Assembly (NCBI RefSeq): GCF_002113125.1
Contig: NZ_NEJP01000025.1
Span: 23,366-87,365, forward strand
DNA from: Pseudomonas sp. B20(2017)
GTDB lineage: Bacteria > Pseudomonadota > Gammaproteobacteria > Pseudomonadales > Pseudomonadaceae
DNA: 64,000 bases
Direction of reading: 5' to 3'
Shown: positions 62,578-64,000 of the stretch, one piece after another
How positions within the stretch are numbered: the stretch's first letter is position 1
Layout of the letters: the number at the start of each line of letters is the position of its first letter
Translations under genes and position numbers: made by a program
The notes under the pieces: generated by a model
Databases searched by the model: none
The model's input: the letters and a program-made list of their open reading frames with translations, nothing else
Told to the model about the DNA's origin: nothing

Positions 62578-63798
62578 ATGGGCGCGCTGTCGCATCTGCG
62601 GGTACTGGATTTATCGCGAGTGCTGGCCGGCCCATGGGCCGGGCAGATTCTTGCCGACCTTGGGGCGGAAGTGATCAAGGTCGAGCGCCCAGGTAATGGT
62701 GACGATACCCGCGCCTGGGGGCCGCCCTTCCTGAAAGACGCCTATGGTGAGAACACCAGCGAGGCGGCTTATTACCTGTCGGCCAACCGCAACAAGCAAT
62801 CGGTGACGATCGACTTCACGCGTCCCGAGGGTCAGAAGCTTGTGCGGGAGCTGGCGGCCAAGTCGGACATCCTGATCGAGAACTTCAAGGTCGGTGGGTT
62901 GGCGGCTTATGGTCTGGACTATGAGTCGCTGAAGGCGATCAATCCTGATCTGATCTATTGCTCGATCACAGGCTTTGGCCAGACCGGGCCGTATGCCAAA
63001 CGCGCGGGTTATGACTTCATGATTCAGGGGCTTGGCGGGCTGATGAGCCTCACCGGGCGACCTGAGGGTGACGAGGGCGCCGGGCCGGTGAAGGTGGGTG
63101 TGGCGCTCACGGATATCCTCACGGGGCTTTATTCGACCGTGGCGATCCTGGCGGCACTGGCTCATCGTGATCACGATGGGGGCGGGCAGCATATCGATAT
63201 GGCGCTGCTGGATGTGCAGGTGGCATGCCTGGCCAATCAGGCGATGAACTACCTGACGACGGGCACGGCGCCGAAGCGGCTGGGGAATGCGCATCCGAAC
63301 ATCGTGCCGTATCAGGATTTTCCTACGGCTGACGGCGACTTCATTCTCACGGTGGGCAACGACGGGCAGTTCCGTAAATTTGCCGAAGTGGCGGGGCAGC
63401 CGCAGTGGGCGGACGATCCGCGTTTCGCGACTAATAAACTGCGGGTGGCGAATCGGACTGTACTGATTCCGCTGATCCGTCAGGCGACAGTCTTCAAGAC
63501 GACTGCAGAGTGGGTGGCTCAGCTGGAGCAGGCAGGTGTGCCGTGTGGGCCGATCAATGATCTGTCACAGGTATTCGAGGATCCGCAGGTGAAGTCTCGC
63601 GGGTTGGCGATTGAGCTGCCTCACGCGTTGGCGGGGATGGTGCCGCAGGTGGCCAGTCCGATTCGGCTGTCGCGGACGCCTGTCGAGTATCGCCATGCGC
63701 CTCCTTTGTTGGGTGAGCATACCTTGGACGTTTTGCAGCGGGTGCTGGGTCTGGGGGCGGGTGCAGTGGCTGCGATGAAGGAGGATGGAGTGCTCTGA
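62578..63798 (+). CDS. gcdG: class III CoA-transferase of glutarate catabolism
   Basis: 406 residues from ATG 62578 with AGGAG upstream. CaiB/BaiF family: LRVLDLSRVLAGPWAGQILADLGAEVIKVERPG at the N-terminus and GGGQHIDMALLDVQVACLANQA with the catalytic Asp. It probably activates glutarate with succinyl-CoA, feeding GcdH. Cotranscribed with gcdH. Confidence 0.9.
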   Translation: MGALSHLRVLDLSRVLAGPWAGQILADLGAEVIKVERPGNGDDTRAWGPPFLKDAYGENTSEAAYYLSANRNKQSVTIDFTRPEGQKLVRELAAKSDILIENFKVGGLAAYGLDYESLKAINPDLIYCSITGFGQTGPYAKRAGYDFMIQGLGGLMSLTGRPEGDEGAGPVKVGVALTDILTGLYSTVAILAALAHRDHDGGGQHIDMALLDVQVACLANQAMNYLTTGTAPKRLGNAHPNIVPYQDFPTADGDFILTVGNDGQFRKFAEVAGQPQWADDPRFATNKLRVANRTVLIPLIRQATVFKTTAEWVAQLEQAGVPCGPINDLSQVFEDPQVKSRGLAIELPHALAGMVPQVASPIRLSRTPVEYRHAPPLLGEHTLDVLQRVLGLGAGAVAAMKEDGVL

Positions 63799-63803
63799 GG
63801 CTT

Positions 63804-63851
63804 CTCTCTATATAGAAGGGGTGCGGGATCCTTCTTCTATATAGAGGGAGT
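63804..63851 (+). terminator. inverted repeat after gcdG
   Basis: CTCTATATAGAAG and CTTCTATATAGAG form a 13-bp stem around about 15 nt. Each arm also contains the self-palindrome CTATATAG. It is AT-rich and has no U-tract directly after it, but it sits where the gcdHG transcript should end. Confidence 0.6.
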
Positions 63852-63889
63852 TGGATGTTTTTTGGTCTATCTGCAAGTTATTGAAAGAA

Positions 63890-64000
63890 AAGCGAAATTA
63901 AGGGTTGACGGCAGATTCTGAGTCTCTATAATTCGCCCCACTTCCGGCGCAGCCGAAACGGAAAACTCCTTGAGATTCAATGAGTTAAGTAGGTTTCGAG
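63890..64000 (+). promoter_or_regulatory. rRNA-operon-type sigma-70 promoter and start of leader
   Basis: TTGACG (63905-63910), a 16-bp spacer and a perfect TATAAT (63927-63932) with an AT-rich UP-like element just before it (AAAGAAAAGCGAAATTAAG) and a GC-rich discriminator after it. The following GGAAAACTCCTTGAG...GAGTTAAGTAGGTTTCGAG resembles, to my recollection, Pseudomonas pre-16S leader sequence. The rRNA genes would lie beyond the window edge. Confidence 0.7.

Overview
The window looks like core chromosome of a Pseudomonas of the P. fluorescens group. The gene content and order follow known Pseudomonas neighbourhoods: polA with an ErsA-type sRNA next to engB, znuA/zur-znuCB, katE, metNIQ, the aa3-type cytochrome oxidase cluster, trpI/trpBA, pntAa-Ab-B and gcdR/gcdH-gcdG. 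Five REP-pair (REPIN) elements of the GGGAGCGGGCTTGCTC family sit between genes, as is typical of this group. Base composition is high-GC with a few AT-rich intergenic pockets. I see no prophage, transposase, CRISPR array, tRNA or complete rRNA gene. dnaA and the replication origin are not in the window.

Layout. 1-8.8 kb: a GGDEF-type protein (cut by the left edge), an EEP-fold phosphatase, dsbA, cytochromes c4 and c5, engB, the ErsA-like sRNA, polA, a DUF2782 protein and thrB. 8.8-17.7 kb: zinc uptake (znuA divergent from zur-znuC-znuB), a lipoprotein, katE and methionine uptake (metNIQ). 17.8-26.4 kb: the aa3 oxidase structural genes (coxB, ctaD, subunit III) with their copper and heme A assembly factors, nearly all on the minus strand. 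26.8-31.7 kb: a hypothetical gene, a SulP transporter with a beta-carbonic anhydrase, an SOS-controlled radical SAM protein and a small EF-hand protein. 31.7-35.6 kb: a three-subunit, gluconate-2-dehydrogenase-type periplasmic oxidation system. 35.9-47.7 kb: a phosphatase, two tandemly related M3 oligopeptidases with a zinc-ribbon protein between them, a gamma-carbonic anhydrase, a HAD phosphatase, a predicted aminopeptidase, paired small lipoproteins, two DUF1161 proteins, OsmC, an LLM flavoprotein, dodecin and a DUF883 protein. 47.7-51.3 kb: trpI/trpBA and an RcnB-like protein. 51.4-55 kb: a DUF4105-type periplasmic protein with three DUF2388 paralogues upstream, then a DUF1127 gene surrounded by repeated AACTGTAC sites. 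55.3-63.8 kb: a CoA-transferase, transhydrogenase and glutarate catabolism. The right edge carries a strong promoter of rRNA-operon type.

The genes combine into recognisable functions: respiration (heme A synthesis, copper delivery, oxidase, c-type cytochromes, gluconate oxidation), metal and methionine uptake, envelope and oxidative stress defence (OsmC, KatE, ErsA) and amino acid metabolism. Several classic regulatory sites can be read directly: AlgU-type promoters for ersA and osmC, a LexA box before the radical SAM gene, a TrpI operator and a probable Zur box.

Most of the window is ordinary core genome. The least explained parts are the DUF2388 x3 / DUF4105 gene cluster (51.4-54.4 kb), the AACTGTAC site cluster around the DUF1127 gene, the 126-bp palindromic element next to ersA, and the EF-hand mini-protein. 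Start codons were chosen from ribosome binding sites and family starts; family names come from recall, with no database search.
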